Source: Osmia lignaria lignaria (taxonomy: Eukaryota > Arthropoda > Insecta > Hymenoptera > Megachilidae). Taken from it: a stretch of DNA of 64,000 bases. Below the pieces are notes generated by a model. That model made no database searches. It worked only from the letters and a program-made list of their open reading frames with translations, and was not told the DNA's origin. The position numbers and the translations under genes are program-made. Positions 12,116-26,606 of the stretch are shown in pieces; the stretch's first letter is position 1, and the number at the start of each line of letters is the position of its first letter. The DNA lies in the NCBI RefSeq assembly GCF_051020975.1, contig NW_027478173.1:1550001-1614000 (forward strand), written 5' to 3'.

Positions 12116-15060
12116 TCAGAAGCGTAGTTTTCGAGATATATCGAGATATTTAAAAGTTCCGAAGACGCACCAACATAATAGAGATACAGAAACACCGTGG
12201 CCCCTTTCTTTGAGATAACTGTGCACTAGTGCGAGCCGCAAATGCCACTTCCAGCTTAGCTGTGCAGAAGAAGAACAACAAGAAGAAGAAATATCTCGAA
12301 ATATGTCCGTCAGGCCCCTTCCCTTGAGATATATCTGCAAATATCTCGGAAACGAAGAGAGCTATGGCAAAATGTTAAGAGACCGTTTTTGTAGAGAATT
12401 AAGTTTCCTACTTTTTATGTTCAATGACATTTTTTGATCAGACGCGTAGTTCTCGAGATATATCAAGATATTTAAAAGTTCTGAAGCCGCACCAACATAA
12501 TAGAGATACAGAAACACCGTGGCCCCTTTCTTTGAGATAACTCTGCACTATTGCGAGCTGCAAATGCCACTTCCAGCTTAGCTGTGCAGAAGAAGAACAA
12601 CAAGAAGAAGAAATATCTCGAAATATGTCCGTCAGGCCAGTTCCTTTGAGCTGAATCTGCAAATATCTCGGAAACGAAGCGAGCTATGGCAAAATGTTAA
12701 GAGACGTTTTTTGTAGAGAATTATGTTTCCTACAATTTATGTTCTATGATATTTTTTGATCAGAAGCGTAGTTTTCGAGATATATCGAGATATTTAAAAG
12801 TTCCGAAGACGCACCAACATAATAGAGATACAGAAACACCGTGGCCCCTTTCTTTGAGATAACTGTGCACTAGTGCGAGCCGCAAATGCCACTTCCAGCT
12901 TAGCTGTGCAGAAGAAGAACAACAAGAAGAAGAAATATCTCGAAATATGTCCGTCAGGCCCCTTCCCTTGAGATATATCTGCAAATATCTCGGAAACGAA
13001 GTGAGCTATGGCAAAATGTTAAGAGACCGTTTTTGTAGAGAATTAAGTTTCCTACTTTTTATGTTCAATGACATTTTTTGATCAGACGCGTAGTTCTCGA
13101 GATATATCAAGATATTTAAAAGTTCTGAAGCCGCACCAACATAATAGAGATACAGAAACACCGTGGCCCCTTTCTTTGAGATAACTCTGCACTATTGCGA
13201 GCTGCAAATGCCACTTCCAGCTTAGCTGTGCAGAAGAAGAACAACAAGAAGAAGAAATATCTCGAAATATGTCCGTCAGGCCAGTTCCTTTGAGCTGAAT
13301 CTGCAAATATCTCGGAAACGAAGCGAGCTATGGCAAAATGTTAAGAGACGTTTTTTGTAGAGAATTATGTTTCCTACAATTTACGTTCTATGATATTTTT
13401 TGATCAGAAGCGTAGTTTTCGAGATATATCGAGATATTTAAAAGTTCCGAAGACGCACCAACATAATAGAGATACAGAAACACCGTGGCCCCTTTCTTTG
13501 AGATAACTGTGCACTAGTGCGAGCCGCAAATGCCACTTCCAGCTTAGCTGTGCAGAAGAAGAACAACAAGAAGAAGAAATATCTCGAAATATGCCCGTCA
13601 GGCCCCTTCCCTTGAAATATATCTGCAAATATCTCGGAAACGAAGCGGGCTATGGCAAAATGTTAAGAGACCGTTTTTGTAGAGAATTAAGTTTCCTACT
13701 TTTTATGTTCTATGATATTTTTTGATCAGACGCGTAGTTCTCGAGATATATCAAGATATTTAAAAGTTCCGAAGCCGCACCAACATAATAGAGATACAGA
13801 AACACCGTGGCCCCTTTCGTTGAGATAACTCTGCACTAGTGCGAGGGGCAAATGCCACTTCCAGCTTAGCTGTGCAGAAGAAGAACAACAAGAAGAAGAA
13901 ATATCTCGAAATATGTCCGTCAGGCCCCTTCCCTTGAGATAAATCTGCAAATATCTCGGAAACGAAGCGAGCTATGGCAAAATGTTAAGAGACCTTTTTT
14001 GTAGAGAATAATGTTTCCTACAATTTACGTTCTATGATATTTTTTGATCAGAAGCGTAGTTTTCGAGATATATCGAGATATTTAAAAGTTCCGAAAACGC
14101 ACCAACATAATAGAGATACAGAAACACCGTGGCCCCTTTCTTTGAGATAACTGTGCGCTAGTGCGTGCCGCAAATGCCACTTCCAGCTTAGCTGTGCAGA
14201 AGAAGAACAACAAGAAGAAGAAATATCTCGAAATATGTCCGTCAGGCCCCTTCCCTTGAGATATATCTGCAAATATCTCGGAAACGAAGTGAGCTATGGC
14301 AAAATGTTAAGAGACCGTTTTTGTAGAGAATTAAGTTTCCTACTTTTTATGTTCTATGACATTTTTAGATCAGACGCGTAGTTCTCGAGATATATCAAGA
14401 TATTTAAAAGTTCCGAAGCCGCACCAACATAATAGAGATACAGAAACACCGTGGCCCCTTTCTTTGAGATAACTCTGCACTATTGCGAGCTGCAAATGCC
14501 ACTTCCAGCTTAGCTGTGCAGAAGAACAACAAGAAGAAGAAATATCTCGAAATATGTCCGTCAGGCCAGTTCCTTTGAGCTGAATCTGCAAATATCTCGG
14601 AAACGAAGCGAGCTATGGCAAAATGTTAGGAGACGTTTTTTGTAGAGAATTATGTTTCCTACAATTTATGTTCTATGATATTTTTTGATCAGAAGCGTAG
14701 TTTTCGAGATATATCGAGATATTTAAAAGTTCCGAAGACGCACCAACATAATAGAGATACAGAAACACCGTGGCCCCTTTCTTTGAGATAACTGTGCACT
14801 AGTGCGAGCCGCAAATGCCACTTCCAGCTTAGCTGTGCAGAAGAAGAACAACAAGAAGAAGAAATATCTCGAAATATGCCCGTCAGGCCCCTTCCCTTGA
14901 AATATATCTGCAAATATCTCGGAAACGAAGCGAGCTATGGCAAAATGTTAAGAGACCGTTTTTGTAGAGAATTAAGTTTCCTACTTTTTATGTTCTATGA
15001 TATTTTTTGATCAGACGCGTAGTTCTCGAGATATATCAAGATATTTAAAAGTTCCGAAGC
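12116..15060 (+). repeat. Dimeric higher-order repeat sector (644-bp period)
   Basis: Two monomer types alternate. One (12,116; 12,760; 13,404; 14,048; 14,689) has the GAAGCGTAGTTTTCG head, GAAGACGCACC (GAAAACGCACC at 14,048) and AACTGTGC. The other (12,438; 13,082; 14,370) has the GACGCG head and the AGTTCCTTTGAGCTGAATC segment. 12,116-12,759 and 12,760-13,403 are nearly identical; one difference is GAAGAGA against GAAGTGA after the first monomer. The type at 13,726 replaces one partner. Descendants of this pair reappear at 30,465/30,787, 45,920/46,242 and 48,818/49,140. Confidence 0.87.
14370..14688 (+). repeat. 319-bp monomer with a 3-bp deletion
   Basis: The GAA tract reads GCAGAAGAACAACAAG where other copies have an extra GAA, shifting the array phase by 3 bp from here on. 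It is the only multi-base indel in the window and is not shared with the sister monomers at 12,438 and 13,082, so it arose after that dimer was amplified. Confidence 0.93.
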
Positions 15061-17592
15061 CGCACCAACATAATAGAGATACAGAAACACCGTGGCCCCT
15101 TTCGTTGAGATAACTCTGCACTAGTGCGAGCCGCAAATGCCACTTCCAGCTTAGCTGTGCAGAAGAAGAACAACAAGAAGAAGAAATATCTCGAAATATG
15201 TCCGTCAGGCCCCTTCCCTTGAGATAAATATGCAAATATCTCGGAAACGAAGCGAGCTATGGCAAAATGTTAAGAGACCGTTGTTGTAGAGAATTAAGTT
15301 TCCTACTTTTTATGTTCGATGATATTTTTTGATCAGATGCGTAGTTCTCGAGATATATCAAGATATTTAAAAGTTCCGAAGCTGCACCAACATAATAGAG
15401 GTACAGAAACACCGTGGCCTCTTTCTTTGAGATAACTCTGCACTATTGCGAGCTGCAAATGCCACTTCGAGCTTAGCTGTGCAGAAGAAGAACAACAAGA
15501 AGAAGAAATATCTCGAAATATGTCCGTCAGACCCCTTCCCCTGAGATGAATCTGCAAATATCTCGGAAACGAAGCGAGCTATGGCAAAATGTTAAGAGAC
15601 CTTTTTTGTAGAGAATTAAGTTTCCTACTTTTTATGTTCGATGATATTTTTTTATCAGACGCGTAGTTCTCGAGATATATCAAGATATTTAAAAGTTCCG
15701 AAGCCGCACCAACATAATAGAGATACAGAAACACCGTGGCCCCTTTCGTTGAGATAACTCTGCACTAGTGCGAGCCGCAAATGCCACTTCCAGCTTAGCT
15801 GTGCAGAAGAAGAACAACAAGAAGAAGAAATATCTCGAAATATGTCCGTCAGGCCCCTTCCCTTGAGATGAATCTGCAAATATCTCGGAAACGAAGAGAG
15901 CTATTGCAAAATGTTAAGAGACCTTTTTTGTAGAGAATTAAGTTTCCTACTTTTCATGTTCTATGATATTTTTTGATCAGATGCGTAGTTCTCGAGATAT
16001 ATCAAGATATTTAAAAGTTCCGAAGCCGCACCAACATAATAGAGATACAGAAACACCGTGGCCCCTTTCTTTGAGATAACTCTGAACTATTGCGAGCTGC
16101 AAATGCCACTTCCAGCTTAGCTGTGCAGAAGAAGAACAACAAAAAGAAGAAATATCTCGAAATATGTCCGTCAGGCCCCTTCCCTTGAGATAAATCTGCA
16201 AATATCTCGGAAACGAAGCGAGCTATGGCAAAATGTTAAGAGACCTTTTTTGTAGAGAATTAAGTTTCCTACTTTTTATGTTCTATGATATTTTTCGATC
16301 AGAGGGGCAGTTCTCGAGATATATCAAGATATTTAAAAGTTCCGAAGCCGCACCAACATAATAGAGATACAGAAACACCATGGCCCCTTTCTTTGACATA
16401 ACTCTGCACGATTGCGAGCTGGAAATGCCACTTCCAGTTTAGCTGTGCAGAAGAAGAACAACAAGAAGAAGAAATATCTCGAAATATGTCCATCAGGACC
16501 CTTCCCTTGAGATAAATCTGCAAATATCTCGGAAACGAAGCGAGCTATGGCAAAATGTTAAGAGACCTTTTTTGTAAAGAATTATGTTTCCTACAATTTA
16601 TGTTCTATGATATTTTTTGATCAGAAGCGTAGTTTTCGAGATATATCGAGATATTTAAAAGTTCCGAAGCCGCACCAACATAATAGAGATACAGAAACAC
16701 CGTGGCCCCTTTCTTTGGGATAACTCTGCACTATTGCGAGCTGCAAATGCCACTTCCAGCTTAGCTGTGCAGAAGAAGAACAACAAGAAGAAGAAATATC
16801 TCGAAATATGTCCGTCAGGCCACTTCCCTTGAGATAAATCTGCAAATATCTCGGAAACGAAGCGAGCTATGGCAAAATGTTAAGAGACCTTTTTTGTAGA
16901 GAATTAAGTTTCCTACTTTTTATGTTCGATGATATTTTTTGATCAGATGCGTAGTTCTCGAGATATATCAAGATATTTAAAAGTTCCGAAGCTGCACCAA
17001 CATAATAGAGGTACAGAAACACCGTGGCCTCTTTCTTTGAGATAACTCTGCACTATTGCGAGCTGCAAATGCCACTTCGAGCTTAGCTGTGCAGAAGAAG
17101 AACAACAAGAAGAAGAAATATCTCGAAATATGTCCGTCAGGCCCCTTCCCTTGAGATAAATATGCAAATATCTCGGAAACGAAGCGAGCTATGGCAAAAT
17201 GTTAAGAGACCGTTGTTGTAGAGAATTAAGTTTCCTACTTTTTATGTTCGATGATATTTTTTGATCAGATGCGTAGTTTTCGAGATATATCAAGATATTT
17301 AAAAGTTCCGAAGCTGCACCAACATAATAGAGGTACAGAAACACCGTGGCCTCTTTCTTTGAGATAACTCTGCACGATTGCGAGCTGCAAATGCCACTTC
17401 GAGCTTAGCTGTGCAGAAGAAGAACAACAAGAAGAAGAAATATCTCGAAATATGTCCGTCAGACCCCTTCCCCTGTGATGAATCTGCAAATATCTCGGAA
17501 ACGAAGCGAGCTATGGCAAAATGTTGAGAGACCTTTTTTGTAAAGAATAATGTTTCCTACAATTTACGTTCTATGATATTTTTTGATCAGAA

Positions 17593-20500
17593 GCGTAGTT
17601 CTCGAGATATATCAAGATATTTAAAAGTTCCGAAGCCGCACCAACATAATAGAGATACAGAAACACCGTGGCCCCTTTCTTTGAGATAACTCTGCACTAG
17701 TGCGAGCCGCAAATGCCACTTCCAGCTTAGCTGTGCAGAAGAAGAACAACAAGAAGAAGAAATATCTCGAAATATGTCCGTCAGGCCCCTTCCCTTGAGA
17801 TAAATATGCAAATATCTCGGAAACGAAGCGAGCTATGGCAAAATGTTAAGAGACCTTTTTTGTAGAGAATTAAGTTTCCTGCTTTTTATGTTCGATGATA
17901 TTTTTTGATCAGATGCGTAGTTCTCGAGATATATCAAGATATTTAAAAGTTCCGAAGCTGCACCAACATAATAGAGGTACAGAAACACCGTGGCCTCTTT
18001 CTTTGAGATAACTCTGCACTATTGCGAGCTGCAAATGCCACTTCGAGCTTAGCAGTGCAGAAGAAGAACAACAACAAGAAGAAATATCTCGAAATATGTC
18101 CGTCAGACCCCTTCCCCTGAGATGAATCTGCAAATATCTCGGAAACCAAGCGAGCTATGGCAAAATGTTAAGAGACCTTTTTTGTAGAGAATTAAGTTTC
18201 CTACTTTTTATGTTCTATGATATTTTTTGATCAGAAGCGTAGTTCTCGAGATATATCAAGATATTTAAAAGTTCCGAAGCCGCACCAACATAATAGAGAT
18301 ACAGAAACACCGTGGCCCCTTTCTTTGAGATAACTCTGCACTAGTGCGAGCCGCAAATGCCACTTCCAGCTTAGCTGTGCAGAAGAAGAACAACAAGAAG
18401 AAGAAATATCTCGAAATATGTCCGTCAGGCCCCTTCCCTTGAGATAAATATGCAAATATCTCGGAAACGAAGCGAGCTATGGCAAAATGTTAAGAGACCG
18501 TTGTTGTAGAGAATTAAGTTTCCTACTTTTTATGTTCGATGATATTTTTTGATCAGATGCGTAGTTCTCGAGATATATCAAGATATTTAAAAGTTCCGAA
18601 GCTGCACCAACATAATAGAGGTACAGAAACACCGTGGCCTCTTTCTTTGAGATAACTCTGCACTATTGCGAGCTGCAAATGCCACTTCGAGCTTAGCAGT
18701 GCAGAAGAAGAACAACAACAAGAAGAAATATCTCGAAATATGTCCGTCAGACCCCTTCCCCTGAGATGAATCTGCAAATATCTCGGAAACCAAGCGAGCT
18801 ATGGCAAAATGTTAAGAGACCTTTTTTGTAGAGAATAATGTTTCCTACAATTTACGTTCTATGATATTTTTTGATCAGAAGCGTAGTTCTCGAGATATAT
18901 CAAGATATTTAAAAGTTCCGAAGCCGCACCAACATAATAGAGATACAGAAACACCGTGGCCCCTTTCTTTGAGATAACTCTGCACTAGTGCGAGCCGCAA
19001 ATGCCACTTCCAGCTTAGCTGTGCAGAAGAAGAACAACAAGAAGAAGAAATATCTCGAAATATGTCCGTCAGGCCCCTTCCCTTGAGATAAATATGCAAA
19101 TATCTCGGAAACGAAGCGAGCTATGGCAAAATGTTAAGAGACCGTTGTTGTAGAGAATTAAGTTTCCTACTTTTTATGTTCGATGATATTTTTTGATCAG
19201 ATGCGTAGTTCTCGAGATATATCAAGATATTTAAAAGTTCCGAAGCTGCACCAACATAATAGAGGTACAGAAACACCGTGGCCTCTTTCTTTGAGATAAC
19301 TCTGCACTATTGCGAGCTGCAAATGCCACTTCGAGCTTAGCTGTGCAGAAGAAGAACAACAAGAAGAAGAAATATCTCGAAATATGTCCGTCAGACCCCT
19401 TCCCCTGAGATGAATCTGCAAATATCTCGGAAACGAAGCGAGCTATGGCAAAATGTTAAGAGACCTTTTTTGTAGAGAATTAAGTTTCCTACTTTTTATG
19501 CTCTATGATATTTTTTGATCAGAAGCGTAGTTCTCGAGATATATCAAGATATTTAAAAGTTCCGAAGCCGCACCAACATAATAGAGATACAGAAACACCG
19601 TGGCCCCTTTCTTTGAGATAACTCTGCACTAGTGCGAGCCGCAAATGCCACTTCCAGCTTAGCTGTGCAGAAGAAGAACAACAAGAAGAAGAAATATCTC
19701 GAAATATGTCCGTCAGGCCCCTTCCCTTGAGATAAATATGCAAATATCTCGGAAACGAAGCGAGCTATGGCAAAATGTTAAGAGACCGTTGTTGTAGAGA
19801 ATTAAGTTTCCTACTTTTTATGTTCGATGATATTTTTTGATCAGATGCGTAGTTCTCGAGATATATCAAGATATTTAAAAGTTCCGAAGCTGCACCAACA
19901 TAATAGAGGTACAGAAACACCGTGGCCTCTTTCTTTGAGATAACTCTGCACTATTGCGAGCTGCAAATGCCACTTCGAGCTTAGCTGTGCAGAAGAAGAA
20001 CAACAAGAAGAAGAAATATCTCGAAATATGTCCGTCAGACCCCTTCCCCTGAGATGAATCTGCAAATATCTCGGAAACGAAGCGAGCTATGGCAAAATGT
20101 TAAGAGACCTTTTTTGTAGAGAATAATGTTTCCTACAATTTACGTTCTATGATATTTTTTGATCAGAAGCGTAGTTCTCGAGATATATCAAGATATTTAA
20201 AAGTTCCGAAGCCGCACCAACATAATAGAGATACAGAAACACCGTGGCCCCTTTCTTTGAGATAACTCTGCACTAGTGCGAGCCGCAAATGCCACTTCCA
20301 GCTTAGCTGTGCAGAAGAAGAACAACAAGAAGAAGAAATATCTCGAAATATGTCCGTCAGGCCCCTTCCCTTGAGATAAATCTGCAAATATCTCGGAAAG
20401 GAGGAGAGCTATGGCAAAATGTTAAGAGACCTTTTTTGTAGAGAATTATGTTTCCTACAATCTATGTTCTATGATATTTTTTGATCAGAAGCGTGGTTTT

Positions 20501-22099
20501 CGAGATATATCGAGATATTTAAAAGTTCCGAAGCCGCACCAACATAATAGAGGTACAGAAACACCGTGGCCTCTTTCTTTGAGATAACTCTGCACTATTG
20601 CGAGCTGCAAATGCCACTTCCAGCTTAGCTGTGCAGAAGAAGAACAACAAGAAGAAGAAATATCTCGAAATATGTCCGTCAGGCCCTTCCCTTGAGATAA
20701 ATATGCAAATATCTCGGAAACGAAGCGAGCTATGCCAAAATGTTAAGAGACCTTTTTTGTAGAGAATTAAGTTTCCTACTTTTTATGTTCTATGATATTT
20801 TTCGATCAGATGCGTAGTTCTCGAGATATATCAAGATATTTAAAAGTTCCGAAGCCGCACCAACATAATAGAGATACAGAAACACCGTGGCCCCTTTCTT
20901 TGAGATAACTCTGCACTAGTGCGAGCGGCAAATGCCACTTCCAGCTTAGCTGTGCAGAAGAAGAACAACAAGAAGAAGAAATATTTCGAAATATGTCCGT
21001 CAGGCCACTTCCCTTGAGATAAATATGCAAATATCTCGGAAACGAAGCGAGCTATGGCAAAATGTTAAGAGACCGTTGTTGTAGAGAATTAAGTTTCCTA
21101 CTTTTTATGTTCAATGATATTTTTTGATCAGATGCGTAGTTCTCGAGATATATCAAGATATTTAAAAGTTCCGAAGCTGCACCAACATAATGGAGGTACA
21201 GAAACACCGTGGCCTCTTTCTTTGAGATAACTCTGCACTATTGCGAGCTGCAAATGCCACTTCGAGCTTAGCTGTGCAGAAGAAGAACAACAAGAAGAAG
21301 AAATATCTCGAAATATGTCCGTCAGGCCCCTTCCCTTGAGATAAATATGCAAATATCTCGGAAACGAAGCGAGCTATGGCAAAATGTTAAGAGACCGTTG
21401 TTGTAGAGAATTAAGTTTCCTACTTTTTATGTTCTATGATATTTTTTGATGAGACGCGTAGTTCTCGAGATATATCAAGATATTTAAAAGTTCCGATGCC
21501 GCACCAACATAATAGAGATACAGAAACACCGTGGCCCCTTTCTTTGAGATAACTCTGCACTATTGCGAGCTGCAAATGCCACTTCCAGCTTAGCTGTGCA
21601 GAAGAAGAACAACAAGAAGAAGAAATATCTCGAAATATGTCCGTCAGGCCCCTTCCCTTGAGATAAATCTGCAAATATCTCGGAAAGGAGGAGAGCTATG
21701 GCAAAATGTTAAGAGACCTTTTTTGTAGAGAATTATGTTTCCTACAATTTATGTTCTATGATATTTTTTGATCAGAAGCGTGGTTTTCGAGATATATCGA
21801 GATATTTAAAAGTTCCGAAGCCGCACCAACATAATAGAGGTACAGAAACACCGTGGCCTCTTTCTTTGAGATAACTCTGCACTATTGCGAGCTGCAAATG
21901 CCACTTCCAGCTTAGCTGTGCAGAAGAAGAACAACAAGAAGAAGAAATATCTCGAAATATGTCCGTCAGGCCCCTTCCCTTGAGATAAATATGCAAATAT
22001 CTCGGAAACGAAGCGAGCTATGGCAAAATGTTAAGAGACCTTTTTTGTAGAGAATTAAGTTTCCTACTTTTTACGTTCGACGATATTTTTTGATCAGAT
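17593..22099 (+). repeat. 14-monomer higher-order unit, first copy (4,507 bp)
   Basis: The segment recurs with an offset of 4,507 bp (14 x 322 minus a 1-bp deletion) at 22,100-26,606, with matching continuing to about 22,143 and 26,650. Shared private marks include CCTGCTTTTTATG, TATGCTCTATG, AAGGAGGAGAGC, CTACAATCTATG, GAGCGGCAAATG, TGTTCAATGATA, the ATGAGACGCG head and the 1-bp deletion in AGGCCCTTCC. I found no difference at the positions compared. Inside, the first nine monomers alternate between two types, so a 644-bp dimer is nested in the unit. Confidence 0.93.
20485..20806 (+). repeat. 321-bp monomer with 1-bp deletion (first of three)
   Basis: One C is missing near 20,684 (AGGCCCTTCC instead of AGGCCCCTTCC). 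The same deletion with the same surroundings (AAGGAGGAGAGC just before, GCTATGCCAAAATG just after) occurs near 25,191 and 41,290. It is one mutation copied twice by block duplication, and a useful tag of descent. Confidence 0.93.
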
Positions 22100-25000
22100 G
22101 CGTAGTTCTCGAGATATATCAAGATATTTAAAAGTTCCGAAGCCGCACCAACATAATAGAGATACAGAAACACCGTGGCCCCTTTCTTTGAGATAACTCT
22201 GCACTAGTGCGAGCCGCAAATGCCACTTCCAGCTTAGCTGTGCAGAAGAAGAACAACAAGAAGAAGAAATATCTCGAAATATGTCCGTCAGGCCCCTTCC
22301 CTTGAGATAAATATGCAAATATCTCGGAAACGAAGCGAGCTATGGCAAAATGTTAAGAGACCTTTTTTGTAGAGAATTAAGTTTCCTGCTTTTTATGTTC
22401 GATGATATTTTTTGATCAGATGCGTAGTTCTCGAGATATATCAAGATATTTAAAAGTTCCGAAGCTGCACCAACATAATAGAGGTACAGAAACACCGTGG
22501 CCTCTTTCTTTGAGATAACTCTGCACTATTGCGAGCTGCAAATGCCACTTCGAGCTTAGCAGTGCAGAAGAAGAACAACAACAAGAAGAAATATCTCGAA
22601 ATATGTCCGTCAGACCCCTTCCCCTGAGATGAATCTGCAAATATCTCGGAAACCAAGCGAGCTATGGCAAAATGTTAAGAGACCTTTTTTGTAGAGAATT
22701 AAGTTTCCTACTTTTTATGTTCTATGATATTTTTTGATCAGAAGCGTAGTTCTCGAGATATATCAAGATATTTAAAAGTTCCGAAGCCGCACCAACATAA
22801 TAGAGATACAGAAACACCGTGGCCCCTTTCTTTGAGATAACTCTGCACTAGTGCGAGCCGCAAATGCCACTTCCAGCTTAGCTGTGCAGAAGAAGAACAA
22901 CAAGAAGAAGAAATATCTCGAAATATGTCCGTCAGGCCCCTTCCCTTGAGATAAATATGCAAATATCTCGGAAACGAAGCGAGCTATGGCAAAATGTTAA
23001 GAGACCGTTGTTGTAGAGAATTAAGTTTCCTACTTTTTATGTTCGATGATATTTTTTGATCAGATGCGTAGTTCTCGAGATATATCAAGATATTTAAAAG
23101 TTCCGAAGCTGCACCAACATAATAGAGGTACAGAAACACCGTGGCCTCTTTCTTTGAGATAACTCTGCACTATTGCGAGCTGCAAATGCCACTTCGAGCT
23201 TAGCAGTGCAGAAGAAGAACAACAACAAGAAGAAATATCTCGAAATATGTCCGTCAGACCCCTTCCCCTGAGATGAATCTGCAAATATCTCGGAAACCAA
23301 GCGAGCTATGGCAAAATGTTAAGAGACCTTTTTTGTAGAGAATAATGTTTCCTACAATTTACGTTCTATGATATTTTTTGATCAGAAGCGTAGTTCTCGA
23401 GATATATCAAGATATTTAAAAGTTCCGAAGCCGCACCAACATAATAGAGATACAGAAACACCGTGGCCCCTTTCTTTGAGATAACTCTGCACTAGTGCGA
23501 GCCGCAAATGCCACTTCCAGCTTAGCTGTGCAGAAGAAGAACAACAAGAAGAAGAAATATCTCGAAATATGTCCGTCAGGCCCCTTCCCTTGAGATAAAT
23601 ATGCAAATATCTCGGAAACGAAGCGAGCTATGGCAAAATGTTAAGAGACCGTTGTTGTAGAGAATTAAGTTTCCTACTTTTTATGTTCGATGATATTTTT
23701 TGATCAGATGCGTAGTTCTCGAGATATATCAAGATATTTAAAAGTTCCGAAGCTGCACCAACATAATAGAGGTACAGAAACACCGTGGCCTCTTTCTTTG
23801 AGATAACTCTGCACTATTGCGAGCTGCAAATGCCACTTCGAGCTTAGCTGTGCAGAAGAAGAACAACAAGAAGAAGAAATATCTCGAAATATGTCCGTCA
23901 GACCCCTTCCCCTGAGATGAATCTGCAAATATCTCGGAAACGAAGCGAGCTATGGCAAAATGTTAAGAGACCTTTTTTGTAGAGAATTAAGTTTCCTACT
24001 TTTTATGCTCTATGATATTTTTTGATCAGAAGCGTAGTTCTCGAGATATATCAAGATATTTAAAAGTTCCGAAGCCGCACCAACATAATAGAGATACAGA
24101 AACACCGTGGCCCCTTTCTTTGAGATAACTCTGCACTAGTGCGAGCCGCAAATGCCACTTCCAGCTTAGCTGTGCAGAAGAAGAACAACAAGAAGAAGAA
24201 ATATCTCGAAATATGTCCGTCAGGCCCCTTCCCTTGAGATAAATATGCAAATATCTCGGAAACGAAGCGAGCTATGGCAAAATGTTAAGAGACCGTTGTT
24301 GTAGAGAATTAAGTTTCCTACTTTTTATGTTCGATGATATTTTTTGATCAGATGCGTAGTTCTCGAGATATATCAAGATATTTAAAAGTTCCGAAGCTGC
24401 ACCAACATAATAGAGGTACAGAAACACCGTGGCCTCTTTCTTTGAGATAACTCTGCACTATTGCGAGCTGCAAATGCCACTTCGAGCTTAGCTGTGCAGA
24501 AGAAGAACAACAAGAAGAAGAAATATCTCGAAATATGTCCGTCAGACCCCTTCCCCTGAGATGAATCTGCAAATATCTCGGAAACGAAGCGAGCTATGGC
24601 AAAATGTTAAGAGACCTTTTTTGTAGAGAATAATGTTTCCTACAATTTACGTTCTATGATATTTTTTGATCAGAAGCGTAGTTCTCGAGATATATCAAGA
24701 TATTTAAAAGTTCCGAAGCCGCACCAACATAATAGAGATACAGAAACACCGTGGCCCCTTTCTTTGAGATAACTCTGCACTAGTGCGAGCCGCAAATGCC
24801 ACTTCCAGCTTAGCTGTGCAGAAGAAGAACAACAAGAAGAAGAAATATCTCGAAATATGTCCGTCAGGCCCCTTCCCTTGAGATAAATCTGCAAATATCT
24901 CGGAAAGGAGGAGAGCTATGGCAAAATGTTAAGAGACCTTTTTTGTAGAGAATTATGTTTCCTACAATCTATGTTCTATGATATTTTTTGATCAGAAGCG

Positions 25001-26606
25001 TGGTTTTCGAGATATATCGAGATATTTAAAAGTTCCGAAGCCGCACCAACATAATAGAGGTACAGAAACACCGTGGCCTCTTTCTTTGAGATAACTCTGC
25101 ACTATTGCGAGCTGCAAATGCCACTTCCAGCTTAGCTGTGCAGAAGAAGAACAACAAGAAGAAGAAATATCTCGAAATATGTCCGTCAGGCCCTTCCCTT
25201 GAGATAAATATGCAAATATCTCGGAAACGAAGCGAGCTATGCCAAAATGTTAAGAGACCTTTTTTGTAGAGAATTAAGTTTCCTACTTTTTATGTTCTAT
25301 GATATTTTTCGATCAGATGCGTAGTTCTCGAGATATATCAAGATATTTAAAAGTTCCGAAGCCGCACCAACATAATAGAGATACAGAAACACCGTGGCCC
25401 CTTTCTTTGAGATAACTCTGCACTAGTGCGAGCGGCAAATGCCACTTCCAGCTTAGCTGTGCAGAAGAAGAACAACAAGAAGAAGAAATATTTCGAAATA
25501 TGTCCGTCAGGCCACTTCCCTTGAGATAAATATGCAAATATCTCGGAAACGAAGCGAGCTATGGCAAAATGTTAAGAGACCGTTGTTGTAGAGAATTAAG
25601 TTTCCTACTTTTTATGTTCAATGATATTTTTTGATCAGATGCGTAGTTCTCGAGATATATCAAGATATTTAAAAGTTCCGAAGCTGCACCAACATAATGG
25701 AGGTACAGAAACACCGTGGCCTCTTTCTTTGAGATAACTCTGCACTATTGCGAGCTGCAAATGCCACTTCGAGCTTAGCTGTGCAGAAGAAGAACAACAA
25801 GAAGAAGAAATATCTCGAAATATGTCCGTCAGGCCCCTTCCCTTGAGATAAATATGCAAATATCTCGGAAACGAAGCGAGCTATGGCAAAATGTTAAGAG
25901 ACCGTTGTTGTAGAGAATTAAGTTTCCTACTTTTTATGTTCTATGATATTTTTTGATGAGACGCGTAGTTCTCGAGATATATCAAGATATTTAAAAGTTC
26001 CGATGCCGCACCAACATAATAGAGATACAGAAACACCGTGGCCCCTTTCTTTGAGATAACTCTGCACTATTGCGAGCTGCAAATGCCACTTCCAGCTTAG
26101 CTGTGCAGAAGAAGAACAACAAGAAGAAGAAATATCTCGAAATATGTCCGTCAGGCCCCTTCCCTTGAGATAAATCTGCAAATATCTCGGAAAGGAGGAG
26201 AGCTATGGCAAAATGTTAAGAGACCTTTTTTGTAGAGAATTATGTTTCCTACAATTTATGTTCTATGATATTTTTTGATCAGAAGCGTGGTTTTCGAGAT
26301 ATATCGAGATATTTAAAAGTTCCGAAGCCGCACCAACATAATAGAGGTACAGAAACACCGTGGCCTCTTTCTTTGAGATAACTCTGCACTATTGCGAGCT
26401 GCAAATGCCACTTCCAGCTTAGCTGTGCAGAAGAAGAACAACAAGAAGAAGAAATATCTCGAAATATGTCCGTCAGGCCCCTTCCCTTGAGATAAATATG
26501 CAAATATCTCGGAAACGAAGCGAGCTATGGCAAAATGTTAAGAGACCTTTTTTGTAGAGAATTAAGTTTCCTACTTTTTACGTTCGACGATATTTTTTGA
26601 TCAGAT
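22100..26606 (+). repeat. 14-monomer higher-order unit, second tandem copy (4,507 bp)
   Basis: This is the direct tandem partner of the preceding unit with the same private marks in the same order. It runs on into monomer 26,601, which has the CTGTGATGAATC mark also seen at 17,265, so the right flank of the pair resembles the left flank. That is the pattern expected from unequal exchange between misaligned sister arrays. The second super-block keeps only one equivalent of this unit, with left-hand dimers expanded. Confidence 0.93.
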